A DNA stretch of 64,000 nt, taken from positions 1-64,000 of the forward strand of contig NZ_KB905467.1 in assembly GCF_000381365.1 (NCBI RefSeq), in the 5' to 3' direction. The translations under genes were made by a program, and so were the position numbers. The notes beneath the pieces were generated by a model, which searched no databases, was not told the origin of the DNA, and saw only the letters and a list, made by a program, of their open reading frames with translations. This document shows positions 1 through 8,140 of the stretch, piece after piece (position 1 is the stretch's first letter; the number at the start of each line of letters is the position of its first letter). Source of the stretch: Bacteroides salyersiae WAL 10018 = DSM 18765 = JCM 12988 (GTDB taxonomy: Bacteria > Bacteroidota > Bacteroidia > Bacteroidales > Bacteroidaceae).

Positions 1-12
1 TTTTTTTGAAGG

Positions 13-51
13 ATCCCCTTGCAACCCGGAATACGGGGGCAAGGGGATTTT
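13..51 (+). terminator. Terminator of an upstream gene
   Basis: Perfect 10-bp arms ATCCCCTTGC (13-22) and GCAAGGGGAT (39-48) are followed by a short T run. The gene it would serve lies outside the window. Confidence 0.55.
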
Positions 52-60
52 CGCGTTTAT

Positions 61-91
61 TTTGTATGTATCGCAGATTTTCTTATCTTTG
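61..91 (+). promoter_or_regulatory. Bacteroides-type promoter of the Cys-rich lipoprotein
   Basis: TTTG at 61-64 and TATCTTTG at 84-91 are separated by 19 bases. This matches the established Bacteroides primary-sigma consensus (TTTG at -33, TAnnTTTG at -7). The start codon follows at 139. Confidence 0.7.
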
Positions 92-138
92 CGGCATCAA
101 CTTTTATTAATTTAATGTTTAAAGCAAAATTTTTAAGT

Positions 139-408
139 ATGAAAACTAAATTATTTCTGGCTGCTCTTGCAGTTTCATTCTCTTTTGCATTGACTTCTTG
201 TGGTAACAAACCTGCAAATTCAGAGGTGACTTCAGAAACGGTAGAAGTAGAAACGGTAGAAGCTGCTGCGACAGCTCCTTGTTGTAAAGCTGATTCTGCT
301 GCTTGTGATTCGACGAAAGCATGCTGCAAGGACAAAGAAGCATGCTGCAAGGACAAAGCAGATTGCGAAAAGAAAGCAGATTGCGAAAAAAAATGTGACA
401 AAAAGTAA
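139..408 (+). CDS. Small Cys/Lys-rich lipoprotein, unknown function
   Basis: An 89-residue protein. I chose the ATG at 139 rather than an upstream in-frame start because it opens a clean lipoprotein signal: MKTK, a hydrophobic core, then LTSC with the lipidated Cys at residue 21. The mature part is an acidic Val/Glu/Thr stretch and then a tail with nine or more cysteines, mostly as CC or single C spaced by Lys/Asp/Glu. The tail comes from short tandem repeats in the DNA (two near-identical 21-base units, then two of about 18 bases). The spacing suggests metal binding, but that is only inferred. The protein should sit in the periplasmic leaflet of a membrane. It has its own promoter and terminator, so it is monocistronic. 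No family recognised. Confidence 0.75.
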   Translation: MKTKLFLAALAVSFSFALTSCGNKPANSEVTSETVEVETVEAAATAPCCKADSAACDSTKACCKDKEACCKDKADCEKKADCEKKCDKK

Positions 409-433
409 GCTACGGTATTTAAACGTGTAAATG

Positions 434-476
434 AATGGGAATAAGACATGTATATGTGTTTTATTCCCATTTTTTA
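434..476 (+). terminator. Terminator of the Cys-rich lipoprotein
   Basis: Perfect 11-bp arms AATGGGAATAA (434-444) and TTATTCCCATT (461-471), then a T run. It lies 26 bases after the stop codon. Confidence 0.8.
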
Positions 477-571
477 TTATAGAAATTCACAGGATTTTGT
501 GATATATTTATTGATAAATAGCAATTATTCTTATGGAATGATATTTTTTTGAATAAAAAAGTAACGTTTTA

Positions 572-602
572 TTTGGTGGGAAAGAAATAATCTCTACCTT
601 TG
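572..602 (+). promoter_or_regulatory. Promoter of the leu operon
   Basis: TTTG at 572-575, 19 bases, then TACCTTTG at 595-602: a full match to the Bacteroides -33/-7 consensus. Transcription would begin about 20-25 bases before the leader peptide start at 633. Confidence 0.8.
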
Positions 603-632
603 CATCGTCAAAATATAAAAGAAGACAATAAC

Positions 633-716
633 ATGAATCAATCATTTATATATATTCTATTGTGTGGTATTATTATTCTACTGGCAGGGCTTAGTGGAAG
701 TGAGTGTCGCGTATAG
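633..716 (+). CDS. leuL: leu operon leader peptide (attenuation)
   Basis: A 27-codon reading frame between the promoter and the leu terminator hairpin. Its product begins MNQSFIYILLCG and continues IIILLAGLSGSECRV. Eleven of its 27 residues are Ile, Leu or Val (5 Ile, 5 Leu, 1 Val), in two runs at codons 6-10 and 13-20. That is how attenuation leaders of branched-chain operons look: ribosomes stall at these codons when charged tRNA is scarce. The last third of the frame contains the 5' half of an alternative hairpin (696-704). The call rests on position, composition and the downstream hairpins, since no homology is possible at this length. The symbol follows the usual naming for leu leader peptides. 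Confidence 0.75.
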   Translation: MNQSFIYILLCGIIILLAGLSGSECRV

Positions 717-775
717 ATGTGTATGATGAAAATATACGAAAGCCTTTCTCACTTCCCGGTGCGAAAGGCTTTTTT
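696..775 (+). promoter_or_regulatory. leu attenuator: anti-terminator and terminator hairpins
   Basis: The terminator is a 10-bp stem, 739-748 (AAAGCCTTTC) with 763-772, followed by Ts to 775. A competing element, GGAAGTGAG at 696-704 inside the leader peptide frame, is perfectly complementary to CTCACTTCC at 748-756, which forms the terminator's loop and the last base of its 5' arm. The two pairings cannot easily coexist. A ribosome stalled on the Ile/Leu run would leave 696-704 free to pair, while one reaching the stop at 714-716 would cover it and let the terminator form. Confidence 0.75.
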
Positions 776-810
776 GATGATGTATAATCCGATAAAAACA
801 ATAAAAAACA

Positions 811-2307
811 ATGAGTGACAGATTATTTATTTTCGACACCACGCTTAGGGATGGTGAACAGGTTCCGGGATGCCAGTTGAATACAGTAGAAAAAATTCAA
901 GTAGCGAAGGCGCTGGAAGTACTGGGTGTAGATGTGATTGAAGCGGGGTTTCCCATTTCCAGTCCGGGTGATTTTAATTCAGTAATCGAAATTTCTAAAG
1001 CGGTGACATGGCCCACGATTTGTGCTTTGACACGTGCGGTGCAAAAGGATATTGATGTGGCGGTGGATGCTTTGAAATTTGCCAAGCGTAAACGTATCCA
1101 TACAGGAATCGGTACATCTGATTCTCATATCAAGTATAAATTTAATTCGAACCGTGAAGAGATTATCGAGCGTGCGGTAGCAGCAGTGAAATATGCCCGT
1201 CGCTTTGTGGATGATGTAGAGTTTTATGCGGAGGATGCCGGCCGTACGGATAATGAATATTTGGCCCGTGTGGTTGAAGCCGTTATTAAGGCAGGGGCTA
1301 CTGTAGTGAATATTCCGGATACAACCGGCTATTGCCTGCCCTCGGAATACGGTGCGAAAATCAAATATCTGATGCAACATGTGGCGGGTATTGAGAAAGC
1401 GATCTTGTCTACACATTGCCATAATGATTTGGGTATGGCCACTGCTAATACGATAGCCGGAGTTTTGAACGGTGCCCGTCAGGTGGAAGTGACCATTAAT
1501 GGTATTGGTGAACGTGCTGGAAATACTGCACTTGAAGAGATAGCCATGATTATCAAGAGTCATCATGAGATCGATATTGAAACGAATATCAATACACATA
1601 AAATTTATCCGACGAGCCGGATGGTATCGAGCTTGATGAATATGCCTGTACAGCCGAATAAAGCGATTGTCGGACGAAATGCTTTTGCCCATTCATCGGG
1701 GATCCATCAGGATGGTGTGTTGAAGAATGTACAGACTTATGAAATCATCGACCCGAAAGATGTGGGCATTGATGATAACTCCATTGTATTGACGGCCCGC
1801 AGTGGACGTGCTGCTCTGAAGAATCGTCTTTCTGTGTTGGGAGTGACGCTTGATCAGGATAAATTGGATAAGGTATATGAAGAGTTCTTGAAGCTGGCTG
1901 ATCGTAAAAAAGATATTCATGATGATGATATTCTTGTATTGGCAGGAGCCGATCGCAGTCAGAACCATCGTATTAAATTGGAATATCTTCAGGTGACGAG
2001 CGGAGTGGGAGTTCGTTCCGTTGCCAGTCTCGGATTGAATATAGCCGGTGAGAAGTTTGAAGCGGCCGCCAGTGGAAATGGGCCGGTAGATGCTGCTATT
2101 AAGGCGTTGAAACGAATAATAGACCGTCATATGACTTTGAAAGAGTTTACGATTCAAGCAATCAGTAAAGGTAGTGATGATGTAGGTAAAGTACACATGC
2201 AGGTAGAATATGATAACCAGATGTATTACGGCTTTGGTGCCAATACCGATATTATTGCCGCATCCGTAGAAGCCTATATCGACTGTATCAATAAGTTCAG
2301 CAAATAG
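811..2307 (+). CDS. leuA: 2-isopropylmalate synthase
   Basis: Catalyses acetyl-CoA plus 2-oxoisovalerate to 2-isopropylmalate, the first committed step of leucine synthesis, in the cytosol. The 498 residues fit the usual bacterial length. The DmpG/HMGL-type TIM barrel carries DTTLRDGEQ at 9-17 (metal and substrate binding) and the metal-binding HCHND at 202-206, followed by [19 protein letters not shown] lies near 293-302. The last ~130 residues form the leucine-responsive LeuA dimer domain, so feedback inhibition is expected. It is the first structural gene after the attenuator, 35 bases past the terminator's T run, and 60 bases separate it from leuC. Confidence 0.95.
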   Translation: MSDRLFIFDTTLRDGEQVPGCQLNTVEKIQVAKALEVLGVDVIEAGFPISSPGDFNSVIEISKAVTWPTICALTRAVQKDIDVAVDALKFAKRKRIHTGIGTSDSHIKYKFNSNREEIIERAVAAVKYARRFVDDVEFYAEDAGRTDNEYLARVVEAVIKAGATVVNIPDTTGYCLPSEYGAKIKYLMQHVAGIEKAILSTHCHNDLGMATANTIAGVLNGARQVEVTINGIGERAGNTALEEIAMIIKSHHEIDIETNINTHKIYPTSRMVSSLMNMPVQPNKAIVGRNAFAHSSGIHQDGVLKNVQTYEIIDPKDVGIDDNSIVLTARSGRAALKNRLSVLGVTLDQDKLDKVYEEFLKLADRKKDIHDDDILVLAGADRSQNHRIKLEYLQVTSGVGVRSVASLGLNIAGEKFEAAASGNGPVDAAIKALKRIIDRHMTLKEFTIQAISKGSDDVGKVHMQVEYDNQMYYGFGANTDIIAASVEAYIDCINKFSK

Positions 2308-2367
2308 ACAACAGGAGTTAGAGTATTTCAATCGTAATTTGTAAATTGTAAAATCGTAAATAAACAA

Positions 2368-3765
2368 ATGAATACATTATTTGATAAAATCTGGGATGCA
2401 CACGTGGTAACTACGGTGGAAGATGGTCCTACACAACTTTATATCGACAGATTGTATTGTCATGAGGTAACCAGTCCGCAAGCTTTTGCAGGATTGCGTG
2501 CACGTGGAATCAAATGTTTCCGTCCGGAAAAGATATATTGTATGCCGGATCATAATACGCCGACGCATGATCAGGATAAGCCGATCGAAGATCCTGTTTC
2601 CAAAACACAGGTGGATACCTTGACAAAGAATGCGAAGGATTTCGGTCTGACTCATTTCGGGATGATGGATAAAAGGAACGGTATCATACATGTAGTCGGT
2701 CCGGAGCGTGGGTTGACTTTGCCGGGTATGACGATTGTCTGCGGAGATTCGCATACTTCTACTCATGGAGCAATGGGGGCAGTGGCTTTCGGTATCGGAA
2801 CCAGTGAGGTAGAGATGGTATTGGCATCACAGTGTATTTTGCAGTCGCGTCCAAAAACGATGCGTATCACGGTGGATGGAAAACCGGGTGAAGGAGTTAC
2901 TGCCAAAGACATTGCACTTTATATGATGTCGAAGATGACGACCAGTGGTGCAACCGGGTATTTTGTGGAATATGCGGGGGAAGCGATTCGTAACTTGACG
3001 ATGGAAGGTCGTCTGACACTTTGTAATCTTTCTATCGAGATGGGCGCACGCGGTGGCATGATAGCTCCGGATGAAGTTACATTCGAATATATCAAAGGTC
3101 GTGAAAATGCACCGAAAGGTGAAGAGTGGGAGAAGGCGTTGGCTTATTGGAGAACGTTGAAGAGTGAAGAGGATGCCGTTTTCGATAAGGAGGTGCGCTT
3201 TGATGCTGCGGATATCGAACCGATGATTACTTACGGAACAAATCCGGGTATGGGTATGGGAATCACACAATTTATCCCAACTACAGATGATATGAATGAA
3301 ACGACGAAGGCGTCTTTTATCAAATCTTTGGATTATATGGGTTTTCGGCCGGGAGAGTCTTTACTGGGTAAGAAGATTGACTATGTATTTCTGGGGGCTT
3401 GTACCAATGGGCGTATTGAGGATTTCCGGGCTTTTGCTTCTTTGGTGAAAGGACGGAAGAAAGCCGATCATGTGATTGCATGGTTGGTTCCCGGTTCTTG
3501 GATGGTAGACGAGCAGATTCGGGAAGAGGGATTGGATAAAATTCTGGAAGAAGCCGGTTTTGCTATCCGCCAGCCGGGTTGTTCGGCTTGTCTGGCAATG
3601 AATGATGATAAAATACCGGCAGGCAAATATTCCGTATCTACCAGCAACCGTAACTTTGAAGGCCGTCAGGGACCGGGGGCGCGTACATTGCTGGCAAGTC
3701 CGCTTGTTGCTGCTGCGGCAGCGGTGACCGGGGTGATTACCGATCCGAGAGAAATGATGAGATAG
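2368..3765 (+). CDS. leuC: 3-isopropylmalate dehydratase large subunit
   Basis: Aconitase-superfamily subunit that isomerises 2-isopropylmalate to 3-isopropylmalate together with LeuD. It is 465 residues, the normal length. It contains [10 protein letters not shown] in the N-terminal third and the three cysteines expected to hold the [4Fe-4S] cluster: Cys345 (GACTNG), Cys405 and Cys408 (PGCSAC). The LeuCD pair also accepts citraconate/2-methylmalate in organisms with a citramalate pathway, which matters because a citramalate-synthase-like gene lies downstream. The preceding gap repeats the words TCGTAAAT and TTGTAAA. Confidence 0.95.
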   Translation: MNTLFDKIWDAHVVTTVEDGPTQLYIDRLYCHEVTSPQAFAGLRARGIKCFRPEKIYCMPDHNTPTHDQDKPIEDPVSKTQVDTLTKNAKDFGLTHFGMMDKRNGIIHVVGPERGLTLPGMTIVCGDSHTSTHGAMGAVAFGIGTSEVEMVLASQCILQSRPKTMRITVDGKPGEGVTAKDIALYMMSKMTTSGATGYFVEYAGEAIRNLTMEGRLTLCNLSIEMGARGGMIAPDEVTFEYIKGRENAPKGEEWEKALAYWRTLKSEEDAVFDKEVRFDAADIEPMITYGTNPGMGMGITQFIPTTDDMNETTKASFIKSLDYMGFRPGESLLGKKIDYVFLGACTNGRIEDFRAFASLVKGRKKADHVIAWLVPGSWMVDEQIREEGLDKILEEAGFAIRQPGCSACLAMNDDKIPAGKYSVSTSNRNFEGRQGPGARTLLASPLVAAAAAVTGVITDPREMMR

Positions 3766-3778
3766 GATTTTCGATTGG

Positions 3779-3867
3779 ACGATTTACCGTTTACGGTCGA
3801 AGTAAGTTCGTAAATCGGGATCGTCTGTGTAAGTCAAAAGTAATATCAATCGTAAATAGTAAATCGT
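3779..3867. repeat. Imperfect inverted repeat filling the leuC-leuD gap
   Basis: The 16-base arm at 3779-3794 matches the reverse complement of 3852-3867 at 14 of 16 positions. Between and around the arms are copies of the word TCGTAAAT. The arms lie close to the leuC stop (3765) and the leuD start (3887). Confidence 0.55.
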
Positions 3868-3886
3868 TAAATCGTAAATAAAAAAG

Positions 3887-4477
3887 ATGAAAGCAAAATT
3901 CAATATACTGACAAGTACATGTGTACCTCTGCCATTGGAGAATGTAGATACAGACCAGATTATACCGGCACGTTTTCTGAAAGCGACGACGAAAGAGGGG
4001 TTTGGAGAAAATCTGTTTCGCGACTGGCGTTATGACAAACAGGGAAATAAGATCGAATCATTTGTACTGAATGATCCTACTTATGGCGGTCAGATTCTGG
4101 TAGCCGGAAAGAATTTCGGTTCGGGTTCGAGCCGTGAGCATGCTGCGTGGGCCATTGCCGATTATGGCTTTCGGGTGGTGGTGAGTAGCTTTTTTGCCGA
4201 TATTCATAAAAATAATGAGTTGAACAATTTTGTGTTGCCGGTGGTGGTAACCGAAGAATTCCTGGCAGAACTGTTTGACTCTATTTTCAAGAATCCGAAG
4301 ACGGAAGTAGAGGTGAACTTGCCGGAGCAGACCATAATCAATAAAGCCACCGGGAAAAGCGAATCTTTTGAAATCAATGCGTATAAGAAGCATTGCCTTA
4401 TGAATGGATTGGATGATATAGACTTCTTGCTGACAAACAAAGAAAAGATAGAACAATGGGAAAAGGCGTCAAAATAG
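3887..4477 (+). CDS. leuD: 3-isopropylmalate dehydratase small subunit
   Basis: Swivel-domain partner of LeuC. Its 196 residues match the long bacterial LeuD form. Recognisable segments are the N-terminal PLENVDTDQIIPARF, ILVAGKNFGSGSSREHA around residues 70-85 (substrate-binding loop) and the FADIHKNNELNN region. Its last 22 bases overlap the start of the next gene, so the two are probably translationally coupled. Confidence 0.94.
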   Translation: MKAKFNILTSTCVPLPLENVDTDQIIPARFLKATTKEGFGENLFRDWRYDKQGNKIESFVLNDPTYGGQILVAGKNFGSGSSREHAAWAIADYGFRVVVSSFFADIHKNNELNNFVLPVVVTEEFLAELFDSIFKNPKTEVEVNLPEQTIINKATGKSESFEINAYKKHCLMNGLDDIDFLLTNKEKIEQWEKASK

Positions 4478-5985
4478 AAATCATGGACACAACCCTCCGC
4501 GACGGTGAACAGACCAGTGGAGTGTCTTTTGTGCCCCATGAAAAACTAATGATAGCCCGACTGTTGCTGGAAGAACTGAAGGTAGACCGTGTGGAGGTGG
4601 CTTCGGCACGGGTGTCTGAAGGGGAATTTGACGCGGTAAAGATGATCTGTGACTGGGCGGCCCGTAGAAATCTGCTGCAAAAGGTAGAGGTCTTGGGATT
4701 TGTGGACGGTCGTACTTCGCTGGATTGGATTCATGCTACCGGATGCCGTGTCATCAATTTATTGTGTAAAGGCTCGCTGAAGCACTGTACTTATCAGTTG
4801 AAGAAAACTCCTGAAGAGCATATTGAAGATATTCTTGCCGTGGTGGATTATGCCAACGAATTGGATATCGAAGTCAATGTGTATCTTGAAGACTGGAGTA
4901 ACGGTATGAAGGATTCTCCCGAATATGTGTTCCGGATTGTCGATGCATTGAAACAGACCAGTATCAAACGTTTCATGTTGCCTGATACGTTAGGTGTTCT
5001 GAATCCGTTGCAGGTGATCGAGTTCATGCGGAAGATGAAGAAGCGTTATCCGGATACCCACTTCGACTTCCATGCTCACAATGACTATGACTTGGCGGTG
5101 AGTAATGTGCTTGCTGCCGTGTTGAGTGGCGTGAAAGGGCTTCATACTACCATCAATGGTCTGGGCGAGCGTGCGGGTAATGCTCCTTTGGCAAGTGTGC
5201 AGGCTATCCTGAAAGACCATTTCAATGCTATTACCAATATTGATGAGAGCCGTCTGAACGATGTAAGCCGGGTAGTGGAATCTTATTCCGGTATTGTGAT
5301 ACCGGCCAATAAGCCGATTGTTGGTGAGAATGTATTCACACAGGTAGCCGGCGTGCATGCGGATGGCGACAATAAGAGTAACCTTTATTGCAATGATCTT
5401 TTGCCCGAACGTTTCGGGCGGATACGCGAGTATGCTTTAGGAAAAACTTCCGGCAAGGCGAACATACGTAAGAATCTCGAAAGCTTAGGACTCGAGTTGG
5501 ATGAAGAATCTATGAGGAAAGTAACCGAACGTATCATCGAGCTGGGTGATAAGAAAGAACTCGTGACGCAGGAGGATCTTCCGTATATCATTTCTGATGT
5601 ATTGAAGCACGATGGCATGAATAATAAGGTGAAACTCAAGAGCTATTTTGTGACGTTGGCAAACGGATTGAAGCCTATGGCTACATTGAGTGTTGAAATA
5701 GACGGGCAGGTGTACGAAGAGAGTTCATCCGGTGACGGTCAGTACGATGCTTTTGTGCGTGCATTGCGCAAAATATACAAAGTGACCTTGGGACGTAAAT
5801 TCCCGATGCTGATAAATTATGCCGTGAGTATTCCTCCCGGAGGCCGTACCGATGCTTTCGTGCAGACGGTCATCACTTGGAGTTTCGGTGAGAAAGTATT
5901 CCGTACCCGTGGATTGGACGCTGACCAGACAGAAGCAGCCATCAAGGCTACGATTAAGATGCTGAATATAATAGAAGAGTATTGA
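4456..5985 (+). CDS. cimA: Citramalate synthase-like / alpha-isopropylmalate synthase family protein
   Basis: A 509-residue second LeuA-family enzyme, with [16 protein letters not shown] at 10-25, metal-binding HAHND at 206-210, NGLGERAGN, GVHADGDNK, and a C-terminal regulatory domain. The N-terminal motif resembles citramalate synthases more than classical LeuA. CimA condenses pyruvate and acetyl-CoA to citramalate, which LeuCD and LeuB can turn into 2-oxobutyrate for isoleucine. Its place between leuD and leuB fits that role, because its product needs exactly its neighbours. It overlaps leuD by 22 bases. Substrate choice cannot be proved by eye; a second isopropylmalate synthase or a homocitrate-type enzyme is the alternative. 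Confidence 0.8.
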   Translation: MGKGVKIEIMDTTLRDGEQTSGVSFVPHEKLMIARLLLEELKVDRVEVASARVSEGEFDAVKMICDWAARRNLLQKVEVLGFVDGRTSLDWIHATGCRVINLLCKGSLKHCTYQLKKTPEEHIEDILAVVDYANELDIEVNVYLEDWSNGMKDSPEYVFRIVDALKQTSIKRFMLPDTLGVLNPLQVIEFMRKMKKRYPDTHFDFHAHNDYDLAVSNVLAAVLSGVKGLHTTINGLGERAGNAPLASVQAILKDHFNAITNIDESRLNDVSRVVESYSGIVIPANKPIVGENVFTQVAGVHADGDNKSNLYCNDLLPERFGRIREYALGKTSGKANIRKNLESLGLELDEESMRKVTERIIELGDKKELVTQEDLPYIISDVLKHDGMNNKVKLKSYFVTLANGLKPMATLSVEIDGQVYEESSSGDGQYDAFVRALRKIYKVTLGRKFPMLINYAVSIPPGGRTDAFVQTVITWSFGEKVFRTRGLDADQTEAAIKATIKMLNIIEEY

Positions 5986-6110
5986 TTGATTTATGATTTA
6001 TGAATTATGATTTATGGTTCATGAGTTTATAATATATGGCCGGGCATAATTCATAAATCATAAACCATAAATCACAGATCATAAATCATAATTCATAAAT
6101 CATAAATCAA
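5986..6110. repeat. Large perfect inverted repeat filling the cimA-leuB gap
   Basis: The arms at 5988-6016 and 6080-6108 are exact reverse complements over 29 bases, and two more pairs extend them outward to 5986 and 6110. They are built from copies of the word ATTTATGA. The left arm starts directly after the cimA stop (5985) and the right arm ends six bases before the leuB start (6117). A third, shorter copy near 6063-6074 offers an alternative pairing. Confidence 0.85.
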
Positions 6111-6116
6111 AAAGAC

Positions 6117-7217
6117 ATGGATTTTAAAATTGCTGTATTAGCGGGAGACGGCATCGGGCCGGAGATTTCCGTACAAGGTGTGGAGGTGATGAGTGCCGTT
6201 TGTGAGAAGTTTGGACATAAAGTAGATTATGAATATGCTATTTGCGGTGCGGATGCGATAGATAAGGTGGGCGATCCTTTTCCGGAAGAGACTTTCCGGA
6301 TATGCAAGGATGCTGACGCCGTGCTTTTTTCTGCCGTAGGTGATCCGAAGTTTGATAATGATCCTACTGCCAAGGTGCGTCCGGAGCAGGGATTGCTGGC
6401 TATGCGCAAGAAGTTGGGGCTTTTTGCAAATATACGTCCCGTCCAGACTTTTAAATGCTTGGTTCATAAGTCGCCTTTGCGTGCCGAACTGGTAGAAGGG
6501 GCTGATTTTCTTTGTATCCGCGAATTGACCGGTGGTATGTATTTCGGTGAAAAATACCAGGATAACGACAAGGCTTATGATACGAACATGTATACCCGTC
6601 CCGAGATAGAACGTATCTTGAAGACGGCTTTTGAATATGCGATGAAGCGCCGTAAGCACCTCACGGTGGTAGATAAGGCAAATGTGCTTGCTTCCAGCCG
6701 TTTGTGGCGTCAGATCGCACAGGAGATGGCACCTGCTTATCCTGAAGTGACCACAGATTATATGTTTGTGGATAATGCGGCTATGAAGATGATACAGGAA
6801 CCGAAATTCTTTGATGTGATGGTGACGGAAAATACTTTCGGAGACATTCTTACGGATGAAGGTTCGGTTATCAGTGGTTCTATGGGATTGCTGCCTTCAG
6901 CTTCGACCGGTGAAAGTACTCCGGTATTCGAGCCGATTCACGGTTCATGGCCACAGGCGAAAGGATTGAATATTGCCAATCCGTTGGCGCAGATTCTTTC
7001 GGTAGCTATGCTTTTCGAGTATTTCGACTGTAAAGAAGAGGGAGCACTGATCCGCCGGGCGGTGGATGCTTCTTTGGATGCTAATGTACGTACTCCGGAG
7101 ATACAGGTGACCGGTGGTGAAAAATATGGTACGAAAGAGGTAGGAGAGTGGATTGTCGATTATGTTCGAAAGGCAGCCTCTCCCCAGCCCTCTCCGTGGG
7201 AGAGGGAGCTAAGTTAG
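6117..7217 (+). CDS. leuB: 3-isopropylmalate dehydrogenase with repeat-derived C-terminal tail
   Basis: NAD-dependent oxidative decarboxylation of 3-isopropylmalate to 2-oxoisocaproate. Family landmarks are the N-terminal LAGDGIGPE, the [11 protein letters not shown] loop, [13 protein letters not shown], the metal-binding [17 protein letters not shown] and [17 protein letters not shown]. The 366 residues exceed the usual ~353. The extra end, [13 protein letters not shown], is read entirely from a REP-like repeat (7176-7217) and includes its TAG stop. The enzyme proper should end near VDYVRKA. The gene closes the leu operon. No ordinary terminator follows before the repeat at 7340-7448. Confidence 0.95.
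   Translation: MDFKIAVLAGDGIGPEISVQGVEVMSAVCEKFGHKVDYEYAICGADAIDKVGDPFPEETFRICKDADAVLFSAVGDPKFDNDPTAKVRPEQGLLAMRKKLGLFANIRPVQTFKCLVHKSPLRAELVEGADFLCIRELTGGMYFGEKYQDNDKAYDTNMYTRPEIERILKTAFEYAMKRRKHLTVVDKANVLASSRLWRQIAQEMAPAYPEVTTDYMFVDNAAMKMIQEPKFFDVMVTENTFGDILTDEGSVISGSMGLLPSASTGESTPVFEPIHGSWPQAKGLNIANPLAQILSVAMLFEYFDCKEEGALIRRAVDASLDANVRTPEIQVTGGEKYGTKEVGEWIVDYVRKAASPQPSPWERELS
7176..7217 (+). repeat. REP-like repeat, single copy (in the leuB 3' end)
   Basis: One 42-base unit starts GCCTCTCCCCAGCC and contains the hairpin CCCTCTCC-GTG-GGAGAGGG, then GAGCTAAGTTAG. The same unit forms each arm of the paired elements at 7340, 14793 and 17724. Here it lies inside the leuB reading frame and provides its stop codon. 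Confidence 0.85.
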
Positions 7218-7339
7218 TCTTGAATCGATTCAGAAGACAGAAGAACATATTTCCTGCATAGCTTTTATAGGTATCTTATTTGTTCTTTTGTTCTTTTGTT
7301 TGAAAAATAGTAATTAGCTCATGGCTAATCAGTTTTGAA

Positions 7340-7448
7340 GCCTCTCCCCAACCCTCTCCGTAGGAGAGGGCGTACAGTTACTCTTGTCTATCAATTAGTT
7401 ACAAAACTAACTTAGCTCCCTCTCCCACGGAGAGGGCTGGGGAGAGGC
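7340..7448. repeat. Paired REP-like element (two inverted units)
   Basis: A 109-bp element. The left unit (from 7340) and the right unit (ending 7448) are inverted copies of the 42-base repeat, and each contains its own CCCTCTCC/GGAGAGGG hairpin. A short unrelated spacer lies between them. The element separates leuB from the convergent PAP2 gene and may act as a bidirectional transcription block; that function is inferred. Confidence 0.85.
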
Positions 7449-7455
7449 TACCGTT

Positions 7456-8121
7456 TTATATTGTATGTATCGCCGAATAGATCAGGATTCCCACAGTAGT
7501 CAATAGTCCGATATAAATGGGAACCTCTGTCTGCCGGGCATTTCTGAAATCTTCTTTTGTCACCTTTCGTAGCAGATAGTACATAAGTGCGGCGCCGCAC
7601 AAACCTACCAGCATCCCTACTATCAGGTCTCCCGGATAATGTAATCCTAAATAGATGCGGGTATAGCAATTGACAGTAGCCCATATACAGATGAACAGGC
7701 TGAGCCATCGTTTACGGAACAGGAATACGAGGAAAAAAGCCAAGCCGAACGAATTGGAAGCATGGCAGGACGGGAATCCGAAACCACCGCCCCGTCTTCC
7801 GTTGACGATATGTACCAGGTCGGCAATCGGACTTGCCGGATTGGAGGGTCGGGGACGTTCTACGATCGGACGGATAAGGGTGGCGCAAACTTGATCGGCG
7901 AATGTGATGGTAAGGGTGATTGCTATCAGGCAAAGCAGGGTAACTTTCCAGTTATAGTTTTTCAATAATACGTATAATATGCCGGCGTACATCGGTACCC
8001 ATATCCACTTGCCGGTAAAGACCGGCATGAAATAATCACCGAATGTATTGTGCAGCCCGTTCAGATAAAGCAGCAGGCTCTGGTCTGCTTCGGTGAGTGA
8101 TTGTAATAGTTGGTATGTCAT
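7456..8121 (-). CDS. PAP2-family membrane phosphatase
   Basis: A 221-residue integral membrane protein of the type-2 phosphatidic acid phosphatase family. The three active-site segments appear in order: RPIVERPRPS (KxxxxxxRP-like), FPSCHASNS (the PSGH motif with Cys in place of Gly), and RIYLGLHYPGD (SRxxxxxHxxxD-like). Five or six hydrophobic segments surround them. Members dephosphorylate undecaprenyl pyrophosphate, phosphatidylglycerophosphate or lipid A. The substrate here is unknown. It lies 19 bases downstream of the LTA-synthase-like gene on the same strand, so the two are probably co-transcribed and may both act on envelope lipids. Confidence 0.88.
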   Translation of the reverse strand: MTYQLLQSLTEADQSLLLYLNGLHNTFGDYFMPVFTGKWIWVPMYAGILYVLLKNYNWKVTLLCLIAITLTITFADQVCATLIRPIVERPRPSNPASPIADLVHIVNGRRGGGFGFPSCHASNSFGLAFFLVFLFRKRWLSLFICIWATVNCYTRIYLGLHYPGDLIVGMLVGLCGAALMYYLLRKVTKEDFRNARQTEVPIYIGLLTTVGILIYSAIHTI

Positions 8122-8140
8122 CTTTGTGGTTTTTTAATGT

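Noticed and set aside
19..138. Longer N-terminus for the first gene
   Set aside because: The region 19-138 holds an older terminator and a promoter, and only the Met at 139 opens a lipoprotein signal.
57..470. Minus-strand frame of 137 codons over the Cys-rich lipoprotein gene
   Set aside because: It is the mirror of the repeat-rich real gene on the plus strand and shows no signal, domain or promoter.
540..780. T-box or riboswitch upstream of leuA
   Set aside because: No T-box core or known aptamer is visible, while a short Ile/Leu-rich frame and two competing hairpins explain the region.
979..1692. Long minus-strand frame inside leuA (237 codons), and similar long frames inside purA, hydA and GH89
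   Set aside because: They lie opposite strongly conserved genes, lack any recognisable domain, and are the usual shadows of codon bias.
7176..7448. CRISPR array
   Set aside because: The repeats are inverted and irregularly spaced, each with internal hairpins, and there are no regular spacers or cas genes.
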